DNA from: Macrolepiota albuminosa
Taxonomy: Eukaryota; Basidiomycota; Agaricomycetes; Agaricales; Agaricaceae
Assembly: GCA_027475525.1 (NCBI GenBank)
Contig: JAMWFC010000055.1
Location: 2,753,042 to 2,817,041, forward strand
Direction of reading: 5' to 3'
Length of the DNA stretch: 64,000 bases
Position 1 is the stretch's first letter. Each line of letters begins with the position of its first letter. Positions 22,354 to 33,187 of the stretch are shown here, piece by piece. The notes under the pieces were generated by a model. It ran no database searches. It saw only the letters and a program-made list of their open reading frames with translations, and was not told the DNA's origin. Both the position numbers and the translations under genes were made by a program.

Positions 22354-23646
22354 TTAAACTTCCACGGAGTCTTTGGGTTCCTCCTGAGGGGGATCTTGAA
22401 ACTCGACGTCCGAGTCATCAACACCGGACTAGGAATGTTTAAGTGAGAAAACAAAAATGGGAGACATCACGGGCCTCAACTCACCGCGAGCGAGACCTGA
22501 AGTGCATTCAGCAAGGAGCCGGTTTGGTCGACGTCAGAAGGGCCTAGAGCGCTGTCCAGATGACGCAGTCGTTCGGACGTAAGCTTGAATGCTTGCAGAC
22601 CGACATCGAGGGAGTAAAGTTGATGCTGGAGGGACAGATCGACGGCGTCCCGATGTTTTTGGAGGGTAGCACGAGAAACCATCTCACCCTCCTCAGCAAG
22701 TTGAACCCCGTCCAGAGCGAGGTCAACCTGGCCCAGGAGAGCGAGAACGGCCTCAGAGCCAGGCTTATAAGCAGCTGAAAAAGGAGGCAGTCAAGAATTA
22801 AAAATAAAAGAAAAAGTTATCAAGAATGCACTAAGAGAAGGCGTAACTTTGAGTTTCTTTGTTTTGGGCTTGCCGTCAGGATCAGCCTGAAGAGGGGCAA
22901 TAGAAATGGTCAGCGTGTCGAGACGACGGGCTACAAGGTCAAGCTTGCGAGCTTTGACTTACGTTAGCACGGCGTTTAACTGGGCAAGAAGTAGGCGTAC
23001 CGAGCATCTCGACATCCTTGTCTTGAGCTCGGCGGCGAGCCTATGGAACAAGGAGGGTCAGAGAGAAGGCAAACCAGGAAACACAAACCTACCTCCTCGA
23101 GATCCTTGCGAGCCTTCTCACGACGACGCTCACCAAGAATGATGATCACGTCGGCAAAAGAGAAGAATGCCTTCACGTCACTGGATTCCTCAGCAACGTT
23201 GCGGTCCAGTAACGGAAGAACGGCGGCAAGAGCCTCGCAAAGGATTCTCTGGTCGGAAAGCCAAATGTATTGACTGTCGTCGGAGAAGCGCTGAGCCAGG
23301 AAAATAAGGGAGGATATAGGAGAGGAAAAGAGAAGGAGGAACGCACCCAACCAATGCTACCCAGGAAGCGTGCGCGATCGGCAGGAGTACCAGGGATGGC
23401 TTTGGCAGTAGTACACAGACCAACAACAGCCTCCGCAAACAAGGGAAGCCTCAAAACTGAGGTAATCACCTTATTAGCGTCCCTTTTTGCCGCGCGCTGA
23501 AGCATCCCATAAAAATCGGGAGGCTCGGGCGTAGTGCGCACCGGGGTAGCAGCGGGTTTAGGAGAAGGAGTCATAATGACAACTTGAGGGCGAGTTTTGG
23601 CGGTGGTCATTTTGCGAGGCGCAGTGGGGACACCAGAGGGAGCCAT
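22354..23646 (-). CDS. Antisense six-exon gene inside the Gypsy element, unknown function
   Basis: Reading the minus strand from ATG 23646 with GT..AG introns at 23291-23346, 23041-23092, 22887-22962, 22775-22831 and 22429-22484 gives one frame of 331 residues ending TAA 22354. Every junction keeps phase and all introns are 52-76 nt, typical for the host. The protein starts with a basic Pro/Thr-rich segment, then a helical core (DFYGMLQRAAKRDANKVI; LPLFAEAVVGLC; FFSFADVIIILGERRREKA), a short basic patch (VKRRAN, KPKTKKLK), a helical, Leu-rich region (ALLGQVDLALDGVQLAEEGE ... SLQHQLYSLDVGL) and an acidic C-terminus. I recognise no domain. It lies between pol and the polypurine tract, opposite to gag-pol, so it appears to be part of the element. 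Antisense introns would survive retrotransposition because the genomic RNA is sense. Confidence 0.7.
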
Positions 23647-23860
23647 AGTACTCTGGCAGACTCTCTGGTGGCTCTTAAAAAGGGACAGAGTGGCAAGGGA
23701 GCGATCGAGCGCAAAAGAAAAATTCGGAGAAAGGCAAAAAAATTTATTTTCTATCTACTGTAACAAGGAGAAGAAAATTTATTGGCCTAATGAAGGGCGG
23801 GAAGATCGAGGAATAAACTCACCAAGCTGTCTGTAACGACTGGGGACAGTTGATATAAAA

Positions 23861-23872
23861 GTGAGGGGGAGG
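23861..23872 (+). other. Polypurine tract before the 3' LTR
   Basis: GTGAGGGGGAGG ends one base before the start of the repeated LTR sequence at 23873, the expected place for the plus-strand primer of an LTR element. Confidence 0.7.
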
Positions 23873-24170
23873 TAATACGTATGCCTCCACTGAGGCAGAC
23901 AAAAAGGCCAGAAAAAGCTCTAATATACCCTATAAAAACCCGCTGAAACCTGTAAGCGTGGCAGTCAAAAACCGTAGACTGAGAGCGGCTCACCAAAAAC
24001 ACCACCCCGGACTAAGTAAAGACGAGTACCCAGTCAATAAGCAGTAAAGGCGCAGTGAGGGAAGCGACGATCAAAGATTGATAAGACGACAACAGCCGAT
24101 GGGTGGCAGTGCTCAGCATAAGCTCCGAGCTCCGATCCCCATCAAAGATGCCATCACCCATCGACAGCGT
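23873..24170 (+). repeat. 3' LTR of the Gypsy element, partial
   Basis: Matches 13875-14189, with TA instead of TG at its first two bases and lacking an 18-bp insertion. The match ends at GACAGCGT (24170), after which the sequence is unrelated to the 5' LTR. Either the LTR is truncated here or the contig is misjoined just before the gap. Confidence 0.75.
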
Positions 24171-24309
24171 TGATAGGCTTCTACTCGGACTGAGCGCATC
24201 AAGGGACATTATAGGCCAACCGACACTTGACATATTCAGGACTCTAGCGACCAGTTGGGAATATAGAGCAGCTCTAGCTCTGGCAAATTACTACAGGATG
24301 TGGAAACTT
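24171..24309. other. Unidentified sequence next to the gap
   Basis: 139 bp between the partial 3' LTR and the N run, with no match elsewhere in the window. The beta-mannosidase sequence expected after the insertion site is not found here. Confidence 0.5.
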
Positions 24310-24409
24310 NNNNNNNNNNNNNNNNNNNNNNNNNNNNNNNNNNNNNNNNNNNNNNNNNNNNNNNNNNNNNNNNNNNNNNNNNNNNNNNNNNNNNNNNNNN
24401 NNNNNNNNN
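24310..24409. other. Assembly gap of exactly 100 N
   Basis: One hundred consecutive N, a conventional placeholder for a gap of unknown size. Sequence on the two sides should not be assumed to be adjacent. Confidence 0.99.
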
Positions 24410-25096
24410 TGGACCCGAGTAGGATACGTGAGCGCGCGGAGGTGCTTGCCAAGGTGCAGGGTGCGAAGCGGAAGCGCGCGTTCGCTTTCGCTGAGGGTGA
24501 GGATGGGGATGGGGATGGGGATGGGGATGGGGAGATGCGCGATGGGGATGGGGATGGGGATGGGGAGCGAGAGGAGCAGGAGGAGGATGGGATGGGGATG
24601 GACGTGGATGGGGACGAGGACACGCCTAGGAAGCGGGTTAAAGCGAATTCGGGCGCCGCCGCCGCCGCAGTTAACAGGCGCGTGCCAAAGTCGGATCGGA
24701 GGTTGGCGGGGCTGCGCGACGAGGCGGTGAGTATCCTTTTTTTCTCTTTCGGGGGGGGGAGTTTCCTGACCCTGACGTTTGGTTCCCTCTAGCAAGCGAG
24801 CCGAGCGACGAAATTGCGTAATCTGGGACAGAGACCGCGGAATATGCTTGCGAAAGCCGGCGAGGGCGATCGTGATATCACGACTAAGATGGTAATGTCC
24901 TCGTTTTTTTGCTCGTTGACGCGTTTTTTATGCTTATTATTATTGTTGTTGGTTTTTTTTAATAGCCGAAGCATTTGTTTGCGGGGAAACGAAAGGGCGG
25001 TTTTTTATGCTTATTATTATTGTTGTTGGTTTTTTTTAATAGCCGAAGCATTTGTTTGCGGGGAAACGAAAGGGCGGTAAGACGCAGAGACGGTAG
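24410..25096 (+). CDS. NOG1: Nog1 (nucleolar GTP-binding protein) C-terminal fragment
   Basis: Nog1 is an essential GTPase of 60S ribosome assembly. Only its C-terminus is visible; the G domain would lie in or beyond the gap. Exon to 24726 (RERAEVLAKVQGAKRKRA, an acidic Gly-Asp repeat, a basic RKRVK), intron 24727-24792, exon 24793-24891 (LRNLGQRPRNMLAKAGEGDR), an intron from 24892, and a last exon 25043-25096 encoding PKHLFAGKRKGGKTQRR and TAG. The ending is the highly conserved Nog1 tail (KPKHLxSGKRKxGKxDRR). The last intron and exon are disturbed by a 77-bp join. The Gly-Asp run is encoded by GATGGG hexamers (24501-24570) and is probably variable in length. Confidence 0.85.
24501..24570. 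repeat. GATGGG hexanucleotide repeats in the Nog1 exon
   Basis: Two blocks of (GATGGG)n separated by GAGATGCGC encode alternating Gly-Asp. In-frame expansion would only change the length of the acidic linker. Confidence 0.85.
24923..25076. repeat. 77-bp tandem duplication (24923-24999 / 25000-25076)
   Basis: Period 77 bp, spanning the 3' end of the last Nog1 intron and part of the last exon, so the acceptor and exon start appear twice. Confidence 0.9.
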
Positions 25097-25336
25097 TTGT
25101 AGTTACTGTACATACAGTTTATGCGCGTTCGGTTACGGTTATTGCGGTGTTTGTTTGTTTGTGCTATCTCCCCATCCCATCCCCGTTGATGTTTTCTTTT
25201 GTGTCGTCGTCGTCGTCGTCGTCGTGTTTACGGATATCGCGTGTGCATTTTTCTTTTCTTTGATGAGCTTTGAAAAGTGGAAAAAATTCTCCCTGTCATT
25301 CATCACCCGTCCGAATCCGAATGAACAACAACAGAT

Positions 25337-25490
25337 CATTGAGCTGTCACTGAGCGCTGGAGCTGGCAGCCGAGCCGATTACCTTTTTTTTCCCTTAGGA
25401 TCCTTAGGAAATGCATTGAGCTGTCACTGAGCGCTGGAGCTGGCAGCCGAGCCGATTACCTTTTTTTTCCCTTAGGATCCTTAGGAAATG
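25337..25490. repeat. 77-bp tandem duplication (25337-25413 / 25414-25490)
   Basis: Exact tandem units in intergenic DNA. Probably an assembly join. Confidence 0.92.
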
Positions 25491-25741
25491 GGAAATGGGA
25501 GAAATGAAATGTATTGTATCCATGCCATTTTCAGTGCACACACCTCTCAATGAAAAAGGCGGACAAAAAAGTGGTATGACATATGACATATTTCCTTCCT
25601 TTTGGTTTTTTTTGAAAATAGCTGCTGGCACCAGCAGTGAATTGGCAGGTACATACATACCTATACTAACAGATCAGAATAGACAGATACGCTGACGCAA
25701 GTGACAATAGGAAGGATCAACACAACTGAGGAGAATATATA

Positions 25742-25895
25742 TACAGCACACAACTACAGTCAAACCCCTTGATTCGCAGGGAAATTCAGTAACTCTCCCA
25801 TACTCCATAACCCATACTTACAGCACACAACTACAGTCAAACCCCTTGATTCGCAGGGAAATTCAGTAACTCTCCCATACTCCATAACCCATACT
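25742..25895. repeat. 77-bp tandem duplication (about 25742-25818 / 25819-25895)
   Basis: Tandem units of period 77 bp starting TACAGCACAC, in intergenic DNA. Probably an assembly join. Confidence 0.9.
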
Positions 25896-26447
25896 TAACC
25901 CGAAAAATGTAGATATCCGAACAATAAATGATTCCTTCTATCTGTTATCCATGGATATGAACTAGAACCCACACACAGCACAATCCATCAACACCGAAAT
26001 TCATGTGAAAGTGAAGTTGGAAAAATCTTCGTGAATCAGATTCCACCAGCACCACAATGCCCCCGAAACCTCTTGAAATCCTTTTTGCTTCTCCGGAGGG
26101 CCATGGGTTACAAGGCTGTAGACAAATAGGAATAACGGAGATAGTTACCCTCCCTAGGCCTTCTTCGCTCAATTAGTGGTAGCCTGCCGACGGTAATTCA
26201 TTCATTCATCACTGTTCGTCCATCAGAGCACCCTGTCGGCGACATGGAATACAATTGGCAGGTACATACTTACAGAACGGACAGACGCGCTGTTCCAATA
26301 AAGATACAACGTAATCAATAGGTATGGTTCAAGAAGAGTCAGAGGAGAAGAGTCAGAGAAGAGTCCCGCCACACTAGTAAGAAAGACGGTACGGAAGGGT
26401 ATCGCAATGATAGAAATGGAAAATTGTCATCATAAAGTAATTCGAAC

Positions 26448-29400
26448 CTAGTCCCATTCAATGTTAACGACGCCCCCCGGAAGCGTAGCAAGTCCAATGC
26501 CTCGCTCCGCCTCACGCTTCAGCCACTTCGAGGCCCGTTTGTCGTCCTTGAGGAGAGGAGACAGCTTTTCGTAATGCCTCGCTCCGCCTCACGCTTCAGC
26601 CACTTCGAGGCCCGTTTGTCGTCCTTGAGGAGAGGAGACAGCTTTTCGTAACACCGTTGGTTGTGTTCCTGCATCCTCATCAAGTACAACCGGCAGTGGT
26701 GGGCAACGGACCAACCTTGAGCCACGCCTTCTCTTCCTTAGTAAGCATACTCTCTTTCACCATGCGCGTCTGGATGGAACACATGTCAGACGCTCGAAGC
26801 CGAGCCAGATGTTGCCGTTAAATTCGCCTCTCGTCTACAAGCGAGTTACAACGACGTTGAATGGTGAGAAGAATGCAGGCCTACTTTGACACGTTTTACT
26901 GCAAGCGCGACTCGATGCGAATACCCCATTTGCCTTCGTTGTCTATATGTAAAAAGACGGAATGAACAGTCAAGCGCCGGCTCAAGCAAATCAAACTCAC
27001 AAAACCCAGGCTCGTTGGTGATGACGTGACCAGGTTCCAACGCTACACTATTCCCAAAACTGTGCGGTCCTTCATGGACGGTCAGGAAAGACCCAAACCC
27101 ATGGCCTGTTCCATGCTGCAGACACGAGGCACGTCAGATCCACTTCAACAGATCGGTATCTCAACTTACATTATAGTTCAATCCATCCCTCCAGAGTGCT
27201 TTCCGCGCAAGCACATCAAGTTGGATGCCCGAAGTGCCCTCGGGGAAGACTGCACTATCGATGGCGATCTGATAATAGCAGTGTCAGTAGCGTGTTCCGA
27301 GAGGTCTCTGTAAAAATCGGGGAAGACTGCACTATCGATGGCGATCTGATAATAGCAGTGTCAGTAGCGTGTTCCGAGAGGTCTCTGTAAAAAGGGTGCT
27401 CACATGACCTTGGAGGACTCGTGTATATGCTTCGCATTGCTCCGGCGTGGGTCGCCCAAAGTGCACGGTCCGCGTTGTGTCACACGTTCCGTCCCGATAT
27501 TGACCACCGGAGTCACTGCAGGAGAAAGAATCAGCCGGTGGGAAAAGTATCAAGCAGTCGGTAGATAGTCACTTGAGGTAGGGCGTGTCCCGCTCGATGA
27601 ATTTCGCCGTCGATTTCCGAGGCGTATAATGCGATAGTGCAGCGTTGGATCCTGTTGCGGACATAGACTTGTAGGCGAGGCCCATGAAATGCTTGCCAGA
27701 CCGACGTATCTCAGTTAAACGGGAAGTAGCCTCGTATTCAGTGATATCATATCCATCTTGTAGCTTGCCTTCCAACCACGCAAGGAATTTCACCTGTATT
27801 CGAGAGCTTAGCGAAAGAGACGACAGCGATTAAAATTAGACGTGACGAACAAAAGCAACACCGTCCCGCACATATGCTCGTCTCAAGCCTTCGAGCTCCG
27901 TCTCATTCTTGAGAGCCATCATCTTCTCAACAAAAGAGGGGGAGACAGTGTACCGGAAATGAGTGAACATAAGGGAGATGGCGTGCGATGCTTGGGGTGA
28001 GATGATTACCTGGAACAAACGATATGTTAAATGACGTCGATCATAACGAAGACACTGACCTTCCCCGTTCCCCACTCTCGCATTCGCATCCATTTCCACA
28101 GATCACCGTACTCTCGGATCTCCACACCAAGGTTTTTCAAATACTCGTTAGTCTCTGGAGTGGACTTCTCGTGGTCCAGGAAAAGGACAGCATTCTCAAG
28201 CCCCACGTAAAGGTATGCATGGAAAAGAGGATTGTATGGTACATCAGAGCCGCGAAGATTTAGAAGATATTCTCAAGCCCCACGTAAAGGTATGCATGGA
28301 AAAGAGGATTGTATGGTACATCAGAGCCGCGAAGATTTAGAAGATAAGCTGAGAATAATATATAGCATCCAGCGAGTCATGAGCTAGAAAAGACTTACCT
28401 ATACAGGACAATGAGGTTATTAGGGTTCCTTGTTGTATTTGGTCTGCAGTAGCAGGTCCCTTGGAGTGGCTAGGGATGCTCGGGGGTTGGTTTTTGATCC
28501 ATTCTCTTAGTTTTTTTAACTTTGTCCCAGCACTAACCCCTGAAAAAAATGGCATGAGCACCAAAACGAGCTTCAGCTGAGCACGACGGACCTGAGAACT
28601 CGATGGGCTGGATAAAGATAGGTGCTTTGGATTTCGAAGGCTTGTCTTTCCAAATTAGATCAACTAGGTTCTGAGGTGGATAGACAAATTTTGATTCGGT
28701 TCGATAGATTTTCTCATTAATGACCGTGGCTTTTTCAAACGCCAGCATGCGAGCATCTACGCCAATTCGAGAACCACGAACTCGTTCCTACTGGGACGTT
28801 CAATGAAAAATTACAATCTAGATTGTAATACCCACCGTAAGCCATTCAACCCAATCCCTCGGACCATCTACCGATCCAGCTTTAATCAGTGTCCAGTTCC
28901 CATCTAACTCTTCCTGAGCCTGAGACCAGTATCGCGCGTCCGTGAATAGATACGCTGAAGTCATGGTGACAATCGCAAGTCCATTACTTCCGTGGAATCC
29001 TGATATGTAGTGACGGCGTTGATCACTCAAAGCGACGTATTCTGACCCATGAGCATCTTCGCTTGGTATTATACTAGCATATGAGGTAAAAATCCGCTTC
29101 AAAGAAAGAACCCATAGGTACGCACTAGTAGTCAAGCTTTTGTGTTGCCATGTGGCGGCGGAGATCCTCCAGCCTCTCCGTGGTATCACCGGAATACCGG
29201 ACAGAATCGACTTCATTCATCTTACGTTCCAACGCAGATCCAACAAGAGTGCTGTATGAATCTATCGACTGACGAGGCTGAGATGTGCCAGGAACGGAAG
29301 CTGCTTGTACGGCACTTCGGTGAGTAGACCGGGAGGCGTGGCTCGAGTGCGTAGCATGGCTAGCTTTGCTATCCTGACTACGCTGCGACTCGCCTCTCTT

Positions 29401-30138
29401 GAGATTTAGGGAATCCTGCGCCTTTGGAGGGTCTTGTGTTGAGATGGGTGATCGATGGGTATTCTGCGACGCCCGACTACGCTGGGAGTCACCCCTCCTG
29501 AGATTGATGGAATCCTGCGCCTTTGGAGAATCCTGGGTCCGGACTGAGTGCAGCGATCGATGATGGCTGTTCTGCGACACCTGACTGTGCTTGGAGTCAC
29601 CCCTCCTGAGATTGATAGAGTCCTGCGGCTTTGAGAAATCCCGCGCTCGGTCTGAGTAGTGACTATCGTGGGACCATTTGCTGTCTTGTGAAGCCTTGGT
29701 GTTGCTTCGGGTAGGCGGCGCCGTAGGGGCCTCGTAGACAGGAAGATTCGTGCTGGACTCCCCAGAAAACTCCCCCTCCTCCTCTGCCTCCGCCTGCTTC
29801 ATCTTGTTCTTCTTCCCAATCCCCCAGCCATAACCAAATTTGGCCGAAATTGCAGATTTCTTCGTCCCTGTCATCGTATTTCCACGGTGCAGCTTTGGGC
29901 GGCCTTTCGAGTCCGTGCCTTGAAATTCCGGGAGGCTCATCGGAATCTCGTCATACCTCTCCGAGTCTGAGTGGAAGGTGACGCTCTCTGCTGCATCATT
30001 CATAGTGGATGTTTGGGAGTAGGACTGATGTCGGATGTCGTAGTCTCGTGCCGTGCCGGAACTCGACCAAGAAAGACGACGCTTGGGTTTTGAACGACCG
30101 ATGCCGAACGGCAGACAGACGGGAGGTGGGGGTGCCAT
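26448..30138 (-). CDS. Xaa-Pro aminopeptidase (aminopeptidase P, M24) with repetitive N-terminal extension
   Basis: Removes N-terminal residues that precede proline; dinuclear-metal (Mn) enzyme of peptidase family M24. Exon 1 (30138 to 29126) encodes about 300 residues of Ser/Arg/His-rich, probably disordered sequence, including three imperfect repeats of about 34 residues ([14 protein letters not shown] type) at 29340-29640. It then runs without a break into the first enzyme residues ([19 protein letters not shown]). The next exon continues [20 protein letters not shown]. Metal-site motifs are present: [17 protein letters not shown] (27470-27515), [10 protein letters not shown] (27088-27116), TNEPGF (27000-27024) and GFERLT (26789-26807). 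The C-terminus ends VVNIEWD and stop at 26448. At least ten short introns. Three 77-bp joins (26496, 27241, 28192) break the frame artificially. The total is near 900 residues against about 620 for ordinary enzymes. Confidence 0.88.
26496..26649. repeat. 77-bp tandem duplication (26496-26572 / 26573-26649)
   Basis: Tandem units in the last coding exon of aminopeptidase P; shifts its frame as written. Probably an assembly join. Confidence 0.92.
27241..27394. repeat. 77-bp tandem duplication (27241-27317 / 27318-27394)
   Basis: Tandem units in the aminopeptidase P gene across an exon-intron boundary. Probably an assembly join. Confidence 0.92.
28192..28345. repeat. 77-bp tandem duplication (28192-28268 / 28269-28345)
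   Basis: Tandem units in the exon encoding [18 protein letters not shown] of aminopeptidase P. Probably an assembly join. Confidence 0.92.
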
Positions 30139-33100
30139 GCTCGGGAAATCAAGGGGTAAAATACAAAATTCGAGCCTCGCCGACTAAAATGGGGCCACGA
30201 GGTAGAGATTGGACCTGAGAGTTGCGGAGGGCGGACATAATAAACAGTCAAGACTTTTACAACATCCTGGCAACGTGTCGGCTCTGAGCTTGCCTAATGG
30301 GGCTTGGGACACTTTCCCCGATCGCATCTCAGCCGATTATAGATGCCTCCTGGATTAAGCATTTTTAGCCAACGAATATTCTAGCAACAAATAACCAGCA
30401 ATCCTTGCGCTCACACGAGGCTCGGAGCCCGTTGTTGCGCAACGAGAAGTGAAGGAGCCACACGGCAGCGATCCGCAAACATAACAAGCTGCGCACATTG
30501 TCATGAAAGAGAAGCCATATGAACGAAGACAGGCAGTGGACAAACAATATGGGTTCAGTTTTGGTTCGCCTTGAAAGGACTGAGTGAGTCATGAGAGTAT
30601 GTCAAGCCTCAAGCTTCAAGCTTCAAGTGCCGTCCCGGGCGCGAGACTCCGGGATTTGCCCGATTCTTATGCCAGGCCCAATGTCTCATGACATATCAGA
30701 CGCCATAAATACTAGGCAATCAAGTTGAAGCGTGTTTGGTAGTGCTATTGAAGGTTCGTCGAATTCAAAGCGGTAAGCCGTCGGAAGCTGCCTGGAACCA
30801 TGTATCGGACCAGAGTTTCCGATTGGATCATGGGGTGACTAGTTGTACGAGGTAAACATCATCAGTGAAGCAGTAGTTTTCCAGCGTGCCCACAGCGGCG
30901 CGAACTTGACTCCAAGTGGGGAATTCTCACCGCCATCCCGTGGCGAATGCGAACGCAGTTCTACAAGACTGCAGCTGGGGTTTCCTCCCAGATCTTCGCC
31001 TGTGTATGGATCAAATATAGTATGTGTATCCTCCTCCACTTCAGACGTCGTCCGAGTATATGCAGAATACCAGAATACTCAGGCACAACTGGCGTCAAGG
31101 GAAACCTGGCTCGGTCTAGGACGAACACACCTTTGTACGATCACGTAACAGTTCTATTCTCAAAGTGAAACCAGAAACATGGCGGAATTTGCAGCTTTAT
31201 GGAAACATGGCGTCCGGGGAAGCATATATGCGCCACAGTTGGATGATCACCAGCAGAACATAGGACCAGCTGATTGCAATCAGTGCTGAATGTATTTTGT
31301 GCAACGCGGTCTAGTGGGTATCATTCTTCTATAACGACAGATGGGAAGCCAGCCATACGGAGGTCCGATTCTGAAAATACCCGGTTCCGAGACTTTGCAG
31401 AAACCTCTGTAGCCACAGTGCTCCAAGCTAACAGTCCCGATAGATTTCTGACGAAGAAAAGAGTACACGAGAAGTGGAAAGGTCCCTGGGATCCCACTAG
31501 CACTAGTCAGTACTCAAAGCTGAAGCTAGAATTATGATCAAAGAGTCAAAATGACAAGAAGCCGGCAGATTTCTCAGCACGTGCATGACGCGTCGCCTTA
31601 ATGATATCCTCTTCCCCTTTTGGCTCAGTAACACTCAGATTTTCCGAGCGTTCCTTGGGGTACCAGTAAATTTATCAAACACCTGTTCTGCTTTTTCGTT
31701 CCACTCCTATCCTGATCCCTTTTTGGCTCTATGCGCGCAAAAGATAACATTTCCTATTTTTTGAATATTCCATTGGGGAAATTAATACCGAGGCAAAGCA
31801 AAACTTGTTTTACTTCTTCGTTCCACTCGGATGGAAGATCATACTGGCGCGCGATGAGGCCGTTCATTCTCAAAATTTCGCCTTTCGCAACAGCCTCGAC
31901 GATGACCAAAATTAGTAAGCAGCATAGCAAGAACAGCAAAGGTATGATTGACATTTGAGTCCTTCTATACATTTGTGATTCATTATTCATGCACCATGGT
32001 TGAAACCTTCCCCGAGTCCTCATCAACTGTCCTAGTATTGCTAACGAATCTCCCCGGGCCTGTCGTAGTCCATATTAGAATCCTTGCAAAAAAGCGCTTA
32101 TATTATTAATACTATACATAGTCAGAACAAATGGTTTCAATGTTACTATGTTACTATGATTGATATCTACCAACTTTGTATATAAATACAGCTATAGACA
32201 ACCCCGTAAAGGCGAGCCACGATAACCCTAGCTAGAATATTAACCGAGAACATTAACTGAGGACTCAATGTTCCGGTGGCTATTATATATATACCTGGTA
32301 AGATCATAACGACGACTCCAAGCGAGGCGTCGTCGACACGCGCAGGTTTGTCGATAAATACACAGAGCCTATCCTCGTACACCTCGGACAAGGCACTGAC
32401 CTCATCAAACGTAAGTTATGAAACAGGTTTTAAAACGGGGGATGTATTGACGAATAGATGGGTCTGAGGGAAGCGTTCGAGGGACCTCGGAGATACCGTG
32501 ACGGGCACCTGGCTTGGCATTATCAGTGATACAGACTATAGATGCTTTCATCGCAACACGTCCCACAACTGCGACCAACGCCCATTTAGATAGATATATA
32601 CTTAAAAATCTAACTCTATACCCGTAATAAAGGAGAGAAAGGGGCCTAAGGTAGACATAAGATATAGACATCAATCAAGGAGACTGCAAAAGAAACAAGA
32701 CAAAATTGTCCAAATGTCAATACCAATGCCGAAGTAGAGTGAAAAACAGCAATTCCCGTGACGACGACGGTGATATATGAGAATGGTGCTGATGATGTTT
32801 GTACCGTAATGTAATATCGATGATGATACCGATGATGGTCCTTTAATGATCACTGTATGATGCATGCACATCTAGAAGGACAAGATGAAATAATACCAGT
32901 GCATTGCTCCTGTAACGTGGTGTGATGAACATTGAATGCGCGTGAGCGGGCATCGAGCAGCGCTGACTATGCGGGGATGCAGGGGGGTATATGTGTGGTA
33001 TGGATGTTCCGTGAGAAATCTAAGATTGACAACCCCGAACGAGAGGTCGAGGAAGTAGGAAAGGATGGGAAGAGTGACAGGGCAAGAAGGAGGGGGGATT

Positions 33101-33187
33101 GTGGGTTATGACGAATGAGTGCAAACGGCGCACAAAAGGGAACCACCAACCAGAAGACCTGACCTCCCTCCTTCCGATATCGGCCGC
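30139..33187. other. Region with no confidently assigned gene
   Basis: Several minus-strand stretches look protein-like but I could not join or identify them. They are EEDTHTIFDPYTGEDLGG (stop at about 30839), a short frame with a hydrophobic segment IIPLLFLLCCLLILVIVEAV (31754-32026), and SEVYEDRLCVFIDKPARVDD / CITDNAKPGARHGISEVP (32270-32600). They could be exons of one degraded or unrecognised gene. The rest appears non-coding. Confidence 0.4.

Larger units (their letters stand above)
13875..24170 (+). mobile_element. Ty3/Gypsy LTR retrotransposon with extra antisense gene
   Basis: Starts TG at 13875, exactly where copy 1 stops matching copy 2, so the empty site is visible at 50183. Order: 5' LTR, candidate primer site at 14861, gag, protease, RT-RNaseH-integrase, antisense spliced gene, polypurine tract 23861-23872, 3' LTR from 23873. 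RT before RNaseH before integrase is the Ty3 order. The apparent length of 10.3 kb includes four 77-bp artefacts. The 3' LTR matches the 5' LTR only to 24170, then diverges before an N gap, so the 3' end and target-site duplication cannot be verified. Confidence 0.85.
25097..26447. other. Intergenic region between Nog1 and aminopeptidase P (convergent ends)
   Basis: No gene supported. Holds a short (TCG)n microsatellite near 25203-25224 and two 77-bp joins. The two genes converge, so this is 3' flanking DNA of both. Confidence 0.65.

Noticed and set aside
24103..24792. A 229-codon open frame running through the N gap
   Set aside because: It exists only because the N run is read as open; the two sides are unrelated (LTR fragment and Nog1).
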